A stretch of DNA of 64,000 nt from positions 124,001 through 188,000 of the forward strand of contig NZ_FOUB01000001.1 of assembly GCF_900114745.1 (NCBI RefSeq). The letters run 5' to 3'. The translations under genes and the position numbers were made by a program. How positions within the stretch are numbered: position 1 is the stretch's first letter; each line of letters begins with the position of its first letter. Below, in pieces: positions 27,254 to 36,631 of this stretch. The notes below the pieces were generated by a model. The model saw nothing but the letters and a program-made list of their open reading frames with translations. It was not told where the DNA came from and made no database searches. This DNA is from Nitrosomonas communis. Its GTDB lineage: Bacteria > Pseudomonadota > Gammaproteobacteria > Burkholderiales > Nitrosomonadaceae.

Positions 27254-28438
27254 ATGCGTTATACTGTAAAAGCGATTCTTGCTAAACAAGGCACAGTATC
27301 TTTCGAACTGGATGCTGCTAACGAACAGGAAGCTCGACAGCAGATTGCGGCCCAAGGCGGGATGGTGCTGAGTGTGCAACGGAACTTTGCGGGTTGGTTT
27401 CCTAAATCCAGAACACGTTTTCCTCTCACCCACTTCAGTCAGGAGCTTCTCTCTCTTTTAACAGCAGGCCTTAGTCTGGTAGAAAGTATCGAGACACTTA
27501 TTGAGAAAGAAGAGGATGCTGGCGTACGCAAGATTATCCAGGAAATTCTTGCGCGCCTGTATGAAGGTATGACCTTTTCGCAAGCCTTGGAGACTTATTC
27601 TCAGATATTTCCTGCGTTGTATATTGCCACGGTTAGGGCGAGTGAACGGACGGGTGATTTACCTGAAGCCTTGACGCGGTATATTACCTATCAGACGCAA
27701 ATGGATATGGCGCGTAAAAAGCTGGTGGGCGCATCAATATACCCTGTTTTGCTGTTGGTAGTTGGATTGCTGGTAGCCGTTTTTTTGCTGCTTTTTGTCG
27801 TGCCTAAATTCAGTGCCATCTATGAGGATATTGGTACAGATTTGCCCTGGCTGTCCGTTATGCTGATCAAATGGGGACGCTTGGTGCACGAAAGTGGCTG
27901 GATGATAGCGGGGATCTTTAGCGCTAGTCTGGCTCTCGCTATCTACAGCTTCACCCGACCTATGTTTCGAGCGCGTTTAATGCAGTTGTTATGGAAAATT
28001 CCCGCAATCGGTGAACGTATGCGGATTTATCAACTCGCCCGGTTTTATAAAACACTGGGGATGTTATTGCGAGGTGGCATTCCGATCACAAAAGCATTGG
28101 AAATGGTGAGCAATCTTTTACAACCTCATTTCCGACCAAGGGTCATCGCAGCAGCTACCCATATCCGTGAAGGTAAAACCATCTCCAGCGCAATGCAAAT
28201 AGCAGAACTGACGACACCAGTAGGAAGTCGGATGTTGCGAGTAGGTGAGCGAACCGGGCTCATGGGGGACATGATGGAGCGGATTGGTGGTTTTCATGAT
28301 GAAGAAATCGCTCGTTGGGTCGAGTGGACAACTAAGTTGATCGAGCCGCTATTGATGGCAGTAATAGGCACAGTTATTGGTGGTATCATTATTTTAATGT
28401 ATATGCCTATTTTTGAGTTGGCAGGAAGTATCAATTGA
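27254..28438 (+). CDS. gspF: Type II secretion inner-membrane platform protein GspF
   Basis: 394 residues, typical of GspF/PilC. Two GspF domains are visible: residues ~55-180 (FSQELLSLLTAGLSLVESIE, RASERTGDLPEALTRY) and ~255-380 (FYKTLGMLLRGGIPITKALE, RVGERTGLMGDMMERI). Transmembrane segments lie near 158-182, 205-228 and 362-384. Forms the platform that couples ATPase motion to pseudopilus assembly. Its TGA overlaps the gspE TTG start. Confidence 0.93.
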   Translation: MRYTVKAILAKQGTVSFELDAANEQEARQQIAAQGGMVLSVQRNFAGWFPKSRTRFPLTHFSQELLSLLTAGLSLVESIETLIEKEEDAGVRKIIQEILARLYEGMTFSQALETYSQIFPALYIATVRASERTGDLPEALTRYITYQTQMDMARKKLVGASIYPVLLLVVGLLVAVFLLLFVVPKFSAIYEDIGTDLPWLSVMLIKWGRLVHESGWMIAGIFSASLALAIYSFTRPMFRARLMQLLWKIPAIGERMRIYQLARFYKTLGMLLRGGIPITKALEMVSNLLQPHFRPRVIAAATHIREGKTISSAMQIAELTTPVGSRMLRVGERTGLMGDMMERIGGFHDEEIARWVEWTTKLIEPLLMAVIGTVIGGIIILMYMPIFELAGSIN

Positions 28439-30126
28439 TTGAAGCGAATTCTCAGGCTCTTACAAAGCCATCTATCGATATGCATCAGCTTGGCCATGCG
28501 CGCCAACAGGCTTTAGCTCAAAAAACGTCTGTCATTAAGGTATTAGAGGAAGTATATGGTTACTCATCCAGTGAGCTAATGGTCGAATTGGGCCAGCTCC
28601 TGCAGATGCCAGTGATCCAGATGGAAGATTTGCACAAATTGCATCCTGCTTTTGACATTTTACCGTTTGCAGAAGCTGTCAAACAGGAATGCGCCTTATT
28701 TCATAAAAATCAAGAGTACTTACTTGCGGTAGCCAATCCATTTTTACCAAATTTACATGCTTGGGCAGATGAATATATTGCGGTAGGTGCGACATGGTAT
28801 TTAGTGCACCCAGCTGATCTATCAGCATTTTTCTCTCAGCAAGAAAAGAGTATGCGGGCGATGGATAATGTGTTGCCAGCGGAGCAGCAGGGAATGGCGC
28901 AGGCAGGTATCGAAGATTTGTCGTTAAAGACGATCCATGAAGGTACGAGTAAGGTGGTGAGGCTGGTACACTCCACCTTATATGATGCCCATAAATCAAT
29001 GGCAAGCGATATTCATCTGGAAACGATGCAGGGGACATTAGCGATAAAATATCGGATTGATGGTGTATTGACCACAATTGGTGTGATGCAAGGTCATGAT
29101 TTAGCCGAGCAAGTGATTTCGCGTATCAAGGTTATGTCTGATCTCGATATTGCAGAGCGCCGAATTCCTCAGGATGGTCGCTTCAAAGTTTCCATTCAAG
29201 GACGAGAGATTGATTTTCGGGTATCGATTATGCCGAGTATTTTTGGTGAAGACGCGGTATTGCGGATCCTGGATCGAGAGGCGCTTACGGATCATGTTGA
29301 AGGTTTGACATTGAATCAGCTTGGATTCAATCAGACAGCTATTACGAGTATTCGCCGGTTGAGCTCGGAGCCTTATGGCATGCTGCTGGTGACCGGACCT
29401 ACAGGAAGCGGCAAGACAACTTCACTTTATGCCGCAATTTCGGAAGTCAATCGTGGTGATGACAAAATTATCACGATTGAAGATCCCATCGAATATCAGC
29501 TGCCCGGAGTTCTTCAGATTCCGGTCAATGAAAAAAAAGGTCTTACCTTTGCGCGAGGATTGCGCTCAATTTTACGGCATGACCCAGACAAAATTATGGT
29601 AGGAGAAATCCGTGATGCCGAAACAGCCCAGATTGCGATACAGGCTGCATTAACCGGTCACCTTGTTTTTACCACAGTGCACGCCAATAATGTATTTGAT
29701 GTGATCGGAAGGTTCTCCCATATGGGAGTGGATCCCTATAGTTTTGTTTCAGCCCTGAACGGCATTGTCGCACAAAGATTGGTTCGTTTGTTATGTCCTC
29801 AATGCATCGTTGATGAGCACCCTGCGGATCAATTGATTGCGGAATCCGGCATTCCTCTAGAAGAAGTAAAACATTATAATTTCCGGTTCAGCAAAGGATG
29901 TGGCCAATGTCGAGGAAGTGGTTATCGTGGACGGAGTGCGATTGCCGAGATATTGCTGTTAAATGATGAGATTCGTGAATTAATTATTGCGCAGGCTACG
30001 ATTCGCCGCATCAAAGAAGCAGCTAAACAGAATGGTACCCGTTTTTTGCGTGAAGCTGCACTTGAGATGGTTAAAGCAGGACAGACGAGTTTGCAGGAGG
30101 CTAATCGTGTCACTATTGTGGCGTGA
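28435..30126 (+). CDS. gspE: Type II secretion/pilus assembly ATPase GspE
   Basis: 563 residues from a TTG at 28435 that overlaps the gspF stop (TTGA) with AGGA upstream; an ATG at 28480 is an alternative. N-terminal MshE/GspE-N domain, then the motor domain: Walker A TGPTGSGKTTSLYAA (~319), Asp box IITIEDPIEYQLPGVLQIPV, Walker B IMVGEIRDAETAQIA (~387), His box GHLVFTTVHANN, and a tetracysteine zinc module CPQC...CGQC (~454 and ~487). Cytoplasmic ATPase powering pseudopilus extension. It overlaps the next gene by 20 bp. Confidence 0.93.
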   Translation: MIEANSQALTKPSIDMHQLGHARQQALAQKTSVIKVLEEVYGYSSSELMVELGQLLQMPVIQMEDLHKLHPAFDILPFAEAVKQECALFHKNQEYLLAVANPFLPNLHAWADEYIAVGATWYLVHPADLSAFFSQQEKSMRAMDNVLPAEQQGMAQAGIEDLSLKTIHEGTSKVVRLVHSTLYDAHKSMASDIHLETMQGTLAIKYRIDGVLTTIGVMQGHDLAEQVISRIKVMSDLDIAERRIPQDGRFKVSIQGREIDFRVSIMPSIFGEDAVLRILDREALTDHVEGLTLNQLGFNQTAITSIRRLSSEPYGMLLVTGPTGSGKTTSLYAAISEVNRGDDKIITIEDPIEYQLPGVLQIPVNEKKGLTFARGLRSILRHDPDKIMVGEIRDAETAQIAIQAALTGHLVFTTVHANNVFDVIGRFSHMGVDPYSFVSALNGIVAQRLVRLLCPQCIVDEHPADQLIAESGIPLEEVKHYNFRFSKGCGQCRGSGYRGRSAIAEILLLNDEIRELIIAQATIRRIKEAAKQNGTRFLREAALEMVKAGQTSLQEANRVTIVA

Positions 30127-30952
30127 CCGGATTCAGGTTTTTTTTGCGCCTGGACGTGTGGATATGGTGAGAACGTTCCGGGGCATAAAATCCAGACAAT
30201 CGCCTAGAATTTCAGAAGTATATGGAGCTCCACAGGATGCCGCCATGTGGAAGAAATCCTTACAACAGCTTGAACAAATGATTGAAAAAGAGAATATTGC
30301 ATCAGATTTGAAGGGGGCTGAGCTGATCATTACACTTTCAAATCATTTTGTACGTTATGTTGTGGTTTCACCTCAGCAAGAAATTACTGGCCCGTCCGAG
30401 TTATTTGCTTATGCCAATTTTCGCATGCGAGAAGTCTACGGAGAACGAGTCGATGGTTGGGTCGTGAGTATAAGTGATGAGGATCCCTATCAAGGGACAC
30501 TGTGCGCCGCGATCAGCCGTGATTTATACAATGAGTTTGAAGCACTGGCCTCTCGTCATCGCATTAAATTAAAACGAATAGAACCCTATCTGACAGCTGC
30601 TTTCGATCAATGGTGTAACTCGTTTAATGATAAGCGATTCTGGTTTGTAGTCATCGAGCGAGAGCGGCTGTGTATGACTTTATTTTCCAACAGCGAGTGG
30701 AAGGGAATACGAAATCAGCGCGTAGTGCATTCAATTGAAACCGAGTTAATTGCTGCACTTGAGCAAGAGGCTATTAATTCCGGCTATCGAGAACCCATTG
30801 AGCAGGTGTATCTGCTTTCACCTGAACATCCGGATTTGAGTTTACCAACTGATAAAGGATGGCAATTTGCCTATTTACCCACTGAGAAAATACCGGTACC
30901 ACTTCACTTTCCTTCTGTTAGTGTAGCGGATAGTGAGGCAGGGTATGCATGA
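30107..30952 (+). CDS. PilM/GspL-like cytoplasmic assembly protein
   Basis: 281 residues from GTG 30107, chosen for its AGGAGG (30096-30101) and overlap with gspE. No strong membrane segment. The sequence is diverged, but position and size fit an actin-like PilM or the cytoplasmic half of GspL: strands such as AELIITLSNHFVRYVVVSPQ (~65), helix SELFAYANFRMREVYGE, and an acidic AISRDLYNEFEALASRHRIK. It is followed by PilN-, PilO- and PilP-like genes, the order seen in type IV pilus alignment complexes and MSHA loci. Assignment is by context more than by motif. Confidence 0.7.
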   Translation: MSLLWRDRIQVFFAPGRVDMVRTFRGIKSRQSPRISEVYGAPQDAAMWKKSLQQLEQMIEKENIASDLKGAELIITLSNHFVRYVVVSPQQEITGPSELFAYANFRMREVYGERVDGWVVSISDEDPYQGTLCAAISRDLYNEFEALASRHRIKLKRIEPYLTAAFDQWCNSFNDKRFWFVVIERERLCMTLFSNSEWKGIRNQRVVHSIETELIAALEQEAINSGYREPIEQVYLLSPEHPDLSLPTDKGWQFAYLPTEKIPVPLHFPSVSVADSEAGYA

Positions 30953-31475
30953 CCTGAAACTGAAATTTCCTTATATAACGCAACAAGCGCGTTATATCGA
31001 TTATATTTTGCTGGGATTAGGTTCCATGATTTTTATTGCATGCTTTTATCAGCTGAAATTAGTCATGGAAGAAACTGCGCATTGGGAAACACGTATCGAT
31101 CGTCTTGAGCAACAACAACAGCATAAAAAGACACCCAGAACGGCGGTTGCCCGAATTACTCAAGAAACACAAAAGGAGCTTAACCAGGCAAAGGAAGTTT
31201 TGCAACAAATCAATTTGCCTTGGGAAGCGTTATTTGATTCCTTAGAATATGCAGTAAATAAAGAAATTGCATTATTATCTGTGCAACCGAATGTAGCCAA
31301 TCGAGCGATACGCGTCGCGGGTGAAGCGAGAAATTTAGTGGCATTAACGGATTTTGTCGAAGCAATTGAGCGAGAAGAAGTTTTTGAAAATGCATATGTA
31401 ATCAATTATAAAGTGAAGCAAGAGAATCCCCATCGACCAATTGCTTTTTCTCTGATCACCACATGGATCGATTGA
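30945..31475 (+). CDS. PilN-like bitopic assembly protein
   Basis: About 176 residues from ATG 30945, overlapping the previous gene. A short cytoplasmic N-terminus, one transmembrane segment (YILLGLGSMIFIACFYQL, ~18-36), then a coiled coil (ETRIDRLEQQQQHKK) and a small ferredoxin-like domain (LPWEALFDSLEYAVNKEIAL; VEAIEREEVFENAYVINYKV). This topology is that of PilN/MshJ. It likely pairs with the PilO-like protein that follows. It overlaps that gene by 13 bp, implying coupling. Confidence 0.75.
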   Translation: MHDLKLKFPYITQQARYIDYILLGLGSMIFIACFYQLKLVMEETAHWETRIDRLEQQQQHKKTPRTAVARITQETQKELNQAKEVLQQINLPWEALFDSLEYAVNKEIALLSVQPNVANRAIRVAGEARNLVALTDFVEAIEREEVFENAYVINYKVKQENPHRPIAFSLITTWID

Positions 31476-32017
31476 CCCTAGAAAGACTGCGGATTCAAAT
31501 ACGCTGGCAAATAGCGCGACTTAGTTTAATCGGAAAAATAGGCTTGGGATTGTTTACACTTTCGATCGTCTTTTTCTGGGCAGCTGTTTTGCCACAAAAA
31601 GAGGAAATCGATAAACTCAAGGAACAAGTCGTATCAATGCAGCAACGAACGCAGGTTGAAGCTGCCGTAGGCTCAAAGTTAGATGATAATCAGGCGTTAC
31701 AGGTTTTTTATGATTTTTTTCCGAGTATCGATTCATCGCCTTACTGGATCAAGGAATTAGACAGGATTGCTAAAAAACACAAGGTTGAGCTGAGTCGCAG
31801 TGACTATCGGTTGATGCAGGAGCAGAATTCAAAACTGGCTCGCTATGAAATGGTTCTGCCTGTTCATGGCAGCTATCCGCAAATTCGCGCTTTCATTGCC
31901 GATGTGCTGGAAACCATCCCCGCACTGGCATTGGTTGATATAGCGCTCAAACGTGAAGATATTAAATCGGGCAAACTGGATGTCCGACTTAGCATGAATC
32001 TATATCTGCACGGCTGA
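31463..32017 (+). CDS. PilO/GspM-like bitopic assembly protein
   Basis: 184 residues: cytoplasmic N-terminus, transmembrane segment GKIGLGLFTLSIVFFWAAVL (~24-44), coiled coil (EEIDKLKEQVVSMQQRT) and a periplasmic ferredoxin-like domain with YEMVLPVHGSYPQIRAFIAD (~130-150) and a DVRLSMNLYLHG end. This matches PilO/MshK/GspM-type proteins of the inner-membrane alignment complex. The next gene starts one base after its stop. Confidence 0.75.
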   Translation: MDRLTLERLRIQIRWQIARLSLIGKIGLGLFTLSIVFFWAAVLPQKEEIDKLKEQVVSMQQRTQVEAAVGSKLDDNQALQVFYDFFPSIDSSPYWIKELDRIAKKHKVELSRSDYRLMQEQNSKLARYEMVLPVHGSYPQIRAFIADVLETIPALALVDIALKREDIKSGKLDVRLSMNLYLHG

Positions 32018-32018
32018 A

Positions 32019-32606
32019 ATGGAAAAACAGACAACCAATATTCGCAGGTTGATTCTGGGCGTTGCCCTCGTAGCAACACTCTTTGCAGTGATATGGCTCG
32101 AGGAGAATGATGCTGACATAGAAGAGACCGTTCAACCCATTCTACCCACTAAGCCTGCATCCAAAAGTGTAAATGTAGCTGGCAGAAAAAATGACATGGG
32201 TCATCTAAAAGTTGATCAATTGGGGCAGCGAAAATTCAGTGCTGAAGCGGATGATATCTTTGCTTCTGCTTCCTGGGAACCGAAGCAGCCCCGTGCTGAT
32301 CTCTCTCAATCTCCATTTGGTAGTTCCGGCAGCTCCAACCAAGCTGCCAAGCCTGCGCCTGTTCGTGCGCCTCCTCCCGCAGCGCCGCCTTTGCAATTTA
32401 AATATATCGGCAAAATTATGGAAGGAAAGAGGACAAGCATATTTCTTTCCATGGGAGATACTTACTATGTAGCAAAAGTAGGGGGGCATATCGAGAAAAA
32501 TTATCGAGTCGATCGGATTAATGATGACGTAATCGAATTTACTTATCTACCATTGGGCATCAAACAAACACTTCTTATTAATAACAATAATCCTGGAAAG
32601 TTTTAA
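32019..32606 (+). CDS. PilP/GspC-like secretin-interacting protein
   Basis: 195 residues: one N-terminal transmembrane segment (LILGVALVATLFAVIWL), a long Pro/Ala/Ser-rich linker (~45-125, with PAPVRAPPPAAPPLQ), and a C-terminal small beta domain (QFKYIGKIMEGKRTSIFLSM, then KVGGHIEKNYRVDRINDDVI) like the homology region of GspC or PilP. Such domains contact the N0 domain of the secretin. The ATGA overlap with gspD fits this partnership. Confidence 0.75.
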   Translation: MEKQTTNIRRLILGVALVATLFAVIWLEENDADIEETVQPILPTKPASKSVNVAGRKNDMGHLKVDQLGQRKFSAEADDIFASASWEPKQPRADLSQSPFGSSGSSNQAAKPAPVRAPPPAAPPLQFKYIGKIMEGKRTSIFLSMGDTYYVAKVGGHIEKNYRVDRINDDVIEFTYLPLGIKQTLLINNNNPGKF

Positions 32607-34891
32607 TGAAATCAGTCAGATTTTTCTTCATTGTTTTGCTGCTGACACTATTAATGAGTTGTGCGCAATTAGCTACCAGAAATTCGGCATTTTTAGAAGG
32701 TCAGCAACTGATTGCGCAAGGTCAACTTGATGCAGGCTTGAAAAAACTTGAGCAGTCAGCTTATGAAGAGCCTGATAACAAAGAAATTCGTACAGTACTG
32801 ACACGACAACGCGAGGCAATCGCCAATCAAATACTCAATGAGGCAGAAAATGCGCGAGCAGCGGGGAATTATGATGTTGCTGAACAGCAATACCGCCATG
32901 TGCAGGGAATTAACCCCAATAGCGAGCGTGCCAAAGCAGGTTTAGAGGCACTGTATCTGGATCGGCATCAACAATTGTTTATTAATCAAGCCAGAGAGTC
33001 GCTCGCTCGAAATGATGTGGAAGGTGCTGAAGCGGCCGTGCGCGCGGTGTTACAGGAAAATCCGATGAATGGAGATGCGCGCCTATTAATTAGGGAGATC
33101 AATCAACGCCTTAGCCGGGCTGAAGAACCTGGACTGGCATTAATGACAACTTTTGATAAACCCATCACAATGGAATTTCGCGATGCCAGTTTGAAAACAA
33201 TTTTTGAGCTGATATCACGCACAGCAGGAATCAATTTTATATTTGATAAAAGTGTTCAGCAGGAATCGAAAACATCTATTTTTGTACGCGATAACAGAAT
33301 TGAAGATGTTTTAAAATTGCTGTTAGTCACTAATCAGCTTGCTTACAAAATATTGAACGACAATTCGTTATTGATCTATCCGGATACTCCAGCCAAACAA
33401 AAAGAATATCAAGAGCTTGTGGTGCGCAGTTTCCATGTAGTCAATACCGATGTCAAACAGATGGTATCAATGATCCGAGGACTGGTCAAAGCTAAGGATA
33501 TTTACGTTAACGAGAAGCTCAATCTTTTTGTTATGCGCGATACATTGGAAGCAATTCGCTTGGTAGAACGACTGGTTGCCATCAATGATTTTCCTGATCC
33601 AGAGGTCATGCTTGATGTGGAAGTCCTGGAAGTTAACCGAAATAATGTAGCCAAGCTTGGGCCTAATTTTCCAGGCAGTATTACTTACACTGCAAACCCG
33701 GGTGGCACTGACGCAAGCGGTAATCCCATTGCCGCAGCTGCTACAACAACACTGGATCAGGTTACTTTTGGCTTAAAGAATTTCTCGGTCAGCAACCAGG
33801 TCGTGATTGATTTAAGAAAAGATCTTACCTTTAATGACCTGCTTGCCAATCCCCGTATTCGTGTCAAGAATCGCGAGAAAGCTAAAATTCTGATTGGTAG
33901 CAGACAACCTATCATCACTTCCAATGTCACGGGGACTGCGGCTACCGTATCTCAATCTGTGACTTTTATCGATGTAGGACTAAAGCTGGAAGTTGAGCCT
34001 GTTATTTCTCCGAATAACGAAGTGGCAATCAAGGTTATGCTTGAAGTAAGTTCGATAACGGGTTTCGAAGCAGGCACCACTGCGGGTAGTCGATTTCCTG
34101 TCGTGGGAACGCGGACAGCAGAGACTTTACTTTCCTCAAATGATGGTGAAACACATGTATTGGCAGGTTTGATTAACGACGATGATAAAAGAAGCTTGGG
34201 AGGGATACCGGGATTGATCGATACGCCGATCCTGAACAGGCTGTTCGGTAACCAAAATCTGAATCGTCAAAAGACGGAGATTATATTATTAATCACCCCG
34301 CGCATTGTACGTAATGTTACGCAACCGACCAAACTGGAGAGTGAGTTTTATTCTGGCACGGCCAATGCTGCTGGAAGATTGCAGACGTCTATTCGTAAGA
34401 CATTACCACAATCCCTGGCCCTGGCTCCTTCCGGGCCTGTGTCAAGTGCTCCTTCAGTTTTTGGAGGAGCACAGCCGGCAGCACCAACGGCTGAATCTGC
34501 TCCTAATCCATTTGCTGCAGCGGCTGCGCAACAAGCTGGTGGTGCTTCTCCATCACTTACCTTGTTAGCCCCGACCACAGTGCCCATGGATCGAGAATTT
34601 ACCGCAACGGTGAGACTGGTTACCCAGAAAACGAATCTGGTGAGCGAACTTAATCTGACATACGATAAGGACCTGTTGGAAGCGCTAGATGGCGGTGAAA
34701 AATCTGGAGTTCGTACCATCAAGTTGGGTAGGGAAGAACCAAGCGGGATGACAACAGTCTTACGTTTCAAAGCAGTCAGCCCAAATCCGGGGACCGCTGA
34801 AATTGCTGTTCAAAGTTTGACAGCACAAGACGACAAAGGAAACCCGGTTGAAGTGAGCTTGCCTCCTCCAATAAGTGTCGAGATCCATTAG
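32606..34891 (+). CDS. gspD: Secretin with lipoprotein signal, TPR-like N-terminus and C-terminal cohesin domain
   Basis: 761 residues. Lipobox LLMSC (Cys ~19). Residues ~25-165 are TPR-like helices. Residues ~185-330 hold secretin N-domains (MEFRDASLKTIFELISRTAG; TDVKQMVSMIRGLVKAKDIY). Residues ~400-575 hold the secretin pore with GETHVLAGLINDDDKRSLGG and TEIILLITPRIVRN. After a Pro/Ala-rich linker, ~650-755 looks like a cohesin-type beta domain (SLTLLAPTTVPMDREFTATV; LTYDKDLLEALDGGE). The TPR plus cohesin layout differs from classical GspD and resembles MSHA/hybrid secretins. It forms the outer-membrane exit channel. Confidence 0.9.
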   Translation: MKSVRFFFIVLLLTLLMSCAQLATRNSAFLEGQQLIAQGQLDAGLKKLEQSAYEEPDNKEIRTVLTRQREAIANQILNEAENARAAGNYDVAEQQYRHVQGINPNSERAKAGLEALYLDRHQQLFINQARESLARNDVEGAEAAVRAVLQENPMNGDARLLIREINQRLSRAEEPGLALMTTFDKPITMEFRDASLKTIFELISRTAGINFIFDKSVQQESKTSIFVRDNRIEDVLKLLLVTNQLAYKILNDNSLLIYPDTPAKQKEYQELVVRSFHVVNTDVKQMVSMIRGLVKAKDIYVNEKLNLFVMRDTLEAIRLVERLVAINDFPDPEVMLDVEVLEVNRNNVAKLGPNFPGSITYTANPGGTDASGNPIAAAATTTLDQVTFGLKNFSVSNQVVIDLRKDLTFNDLLANPRIRVKNREKAKILIGSRQPIITSNVTGTAATVSQSVTFIDVGLKLEVEPVISPNNEVAIKVMLEVSSITGFEAGTTAGSRFPVVGTRTAETLLSSNDGETHVLAGLINDDDKRSLGGIPGLIDTPILNRLFGNQNLNRQKTEIILLITPRIVRNVTQPTKLESEFYSGTANAAGRLQTSIRKTLPQSLALAPSGPVSSAPSVFGGAQPAAPTAESAPNPFAAAAAQQAGGASPSLTLLAPTTVPMDREFTATVRLVTQKTNLVSELNLTYDKDLLEALDGGEKSGVRTIKLGREEPSGMTTVLRFKAVSPNPGTAEIAVQSLTAQDDKGNPVEVSLPPPISVEIH

Positions 34892-34895
34892 TAGT

Positions 34896-35399
34896 ATGCT
34901 AAAACGAAGCTCAGGATTGATAACAGCTTATCGTGGATTTACTCTGGTCGAATTGATGGTGGTGGTTGCTATAGTCGCTATTTTGGCTACTGCAGTGATG
35001 CCGTTACGTGAGATTGCCATTAAGCGTGAGAAGGAACACGAATTACGTCTTGCCTTGCGGCAAATTCGTACTGCAATCGATGCTTATAAACAGGCTGCGG
35101 ATGAAGGACGAGTGGAAAAGAAAGCAGATGAGGTAGGTTATCCCCGCAAGTTGGAACATCTGGTGGAAGGTGTGCCAAATATAAAGGATCCTAAAAAAAA
35201 TATGATCTATTTTTTGCGACGTTTACCCCGTGATCCTATGTTTGCAGACTCAGATATGGATGTACCTGAGGCAGATACGTGGGGAAAGCGTAGTTACGCG
35301 AGCCCACCCGATAATCCGGAAGAAGGCGACGATGTTTTTGATATCTATTCACGCTCTAGTCAAAAGGGGCTGAACGGGATACCTTATAATCAGTGGTAA
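34896..35399 (+). CDS. Pseudopilin (GspG/H-like) 2
   Basis: About 167 residues from ATG 34896; a GTG at 34875, overlapping gspD, is also possible and no strong ribosome site decides. Prepilin signal YRGFTLVELMVVVAIVAILA with Glu at +5. The C-terminal part is charged (REIAIKREKEHELRLALRQI; DDVFDIYSRSSQKGLNGIPY), a GspG-like ending without a clear calcium site. Likely a minor pseudopilin of the same machine. The next start follows its stop directly. Confidence 0.85.
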   Translation: MLKRSSGLITAYRGFTLVELMVVVAIVAILATAVMPLREIAIKREKEHELRLALRQIRTAIDAYKQAADEGRVEKKADEVGYPRKLEHLVEGVPNIKDPKKNMIYFLRRLPRDPMFADSDMDVPEADTWGKRSYASPPDNPEEGDDVFDIYSRSSQKGLNGIPYNQW

Positions 35400-35789
35400 A
35401 TGAGAATATCTAATTTATACCGGCGTGCCGGTTTTACACTCATTGAGTTATTGGTTGTCATGGCAGTGATTGCTACTTTACTCAGTATTGTTGCCCCGAG
35501 ATATTTCAATTCAGTCGATCGGGCTAGAGAAGCTGTATTGCGACAAAATCTGAGCATCGTGCGTGATGCGATTGATAAATTCTATGCTGATAGGGGAGTT
35601 TATCCGCTTAATCTGGAGCAATTGGTGGAAGAGCGTTATATTCGTGCTATTCCAGTTGATCCAATAACCGATAGTGCTTTAACATGGATTGAAATTCCCC
35701 CGCCTGGTGAGGAGGTTGAAGGTGTGTATGATATACGCAGTAGCTCTGATAAGCAGGCATTAGATGGAACATTTTACGATAAATGGTGA
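35400..35789 (+). CDS. Pseudopilin (GspG-like) 3
   Basis: 129 residues. Leader MRISNLYRRAG, cleavage before FTLIELLVVMAVIATLLSI, Glu at +5. The mature domain has the GspG-like DAIDKFYADRGVYPLNLEQL and ends VYDIRSSSDKQALDGTFYDK, paralogous in ending to the previous gene. Start at 35400 abuts the stop of the upstream gene, and its own end overlaps the next by 7 bp, so translation is coupled throughout. Confidence 0.88.
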   Translation: MRISNLYRRAGFTLIELLVVMAVIATLLSIVAPRYFNSVDRAREAVLRQNLSIVRDAIDKFYADRGVYPLNLEQLVEERYIRAIPVDPITDSALTWIEIPPPGEEVEGVYDIRSSSDKQALDGTFYDKW

Positions 35790-36427
35790 GAAAGAACCAC
35801 GTTCATTATTCCTGTGCAGAAGAAGGTTATATCTATCTCTGGACGTTATTTGCAGTTGCGCTTGCGGGTGTGGTGCTGACAGGCATTGGGCCAATGTGGC
35901 AAATTGAATCCCAACGAGAAAAAGAAATAGAACTACTCCATGTGGGCGATCAATTCAGGCGTGCTATTGAAGGGTATTACCTCAATTCAAGTGGGAAAGC
36001 GAAACGGTATCCAGAATCACTAGAGCAATTGCTCGAAGATAGGAGTTCATTGGTAGTCAAACGTCATCTCAGAAAAGTTTTCCTTGACCCTATGACCAAT
36101 AGCCATGATTGGGGGTTGATTGAGCAAGCTGGGTCAGGAATTACAGGTGTATATAGCAAATCGGACAAGATCCCGCTCAAGCGAGCAAATTTTCCAGAAA
36201 ATTATTCCGCATTTTCAGAAGCAAAGAGTTATAAGGATTGGAAATTTGTTCATGCGGGTGGGGCGGCTGGCGGAGCAGACTCACAGCGATCAAAAACCCC
36301 TAAATCAGGTGTGCAAAATCCTACTTCTACCAATCCTTTTGCTAGCGATAAGGCTACAGCAGGTTCTAATCCTCTTTCCCCGAACCAGCCAGCAAATAGT
36401 GCTAATCCATTTACACCAAATCCTTAA
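35783..36427 (+). CDS. Pseudopilin-like protein with degenerate prepilin signal and Asn/Pro-rich tail
   Basis: 214 residues, last gene of the coupled series. The hydrophobic N-terminus follows EEG but reads YIYLWTLFAVALAGVVLTG, lacking the FTLxE motif and the +5 Glu normally needed for assembly. After it come GspG-like helices (ELLHVGDQFRRAIEGYYLNS) and SLEQLLEDRS. The last ~55 residues are low-complexity with three NPF-type motifs (TSTNPFASDK, SANPFTPNP). It could act as a GspK/I-like tip component or anchor; this is inference. Confidence 0.8.
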   Translation: MVRKNHVHYSCAEEGYIYLWTLFAVALAGVVLTGIGPMWQIESQREKEIELLHVGDQFRRAIEGYYLNSSGKAKRYPESLEQLLEDRSSLVVKRHLRKVFLDPMTNSHDWGLIEQAGSGITGVYSKSDKIPLKRANFPENYSAFSEAKSYKDWKFVHAGGAAGGADSQRSKTPKSGVQNPTSTNPFASDKATAGSNPLSPNQPANSANPFTPNP

Positions 36428-36568
36428 TGATAGCGTAATTAATCTTCCAAGATCTTTTCAAGGAAAACACTGAATATGTTTTAACGTAAATGAGCTACTG
36501 CATTAGGTGGAGTGCTAGAACTCGCTTATTATCAGATATTTTTTTCCTGCGTTCTCTCTGACTTGCTT

Positions 36569-36631
36569 TGACAGTATAAATAATACGGTAAGGTAAAGCC
36601 GATAAAGCCAGTTTTGATTTAGAAATGGAAT
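36569..36631 (+). repeat. Half copy of the dispersed repeat, copy 5
   Basis: Only the right half remains: GACAGTATAAATAATACGG through to GATTTAGAAATGGAAT. The left half and its inverted end are gone. It lies in the 370 bp gap between the secretion operon and the TPR lipoprotein, where nothing else is recognised. Confidence 0.85.
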
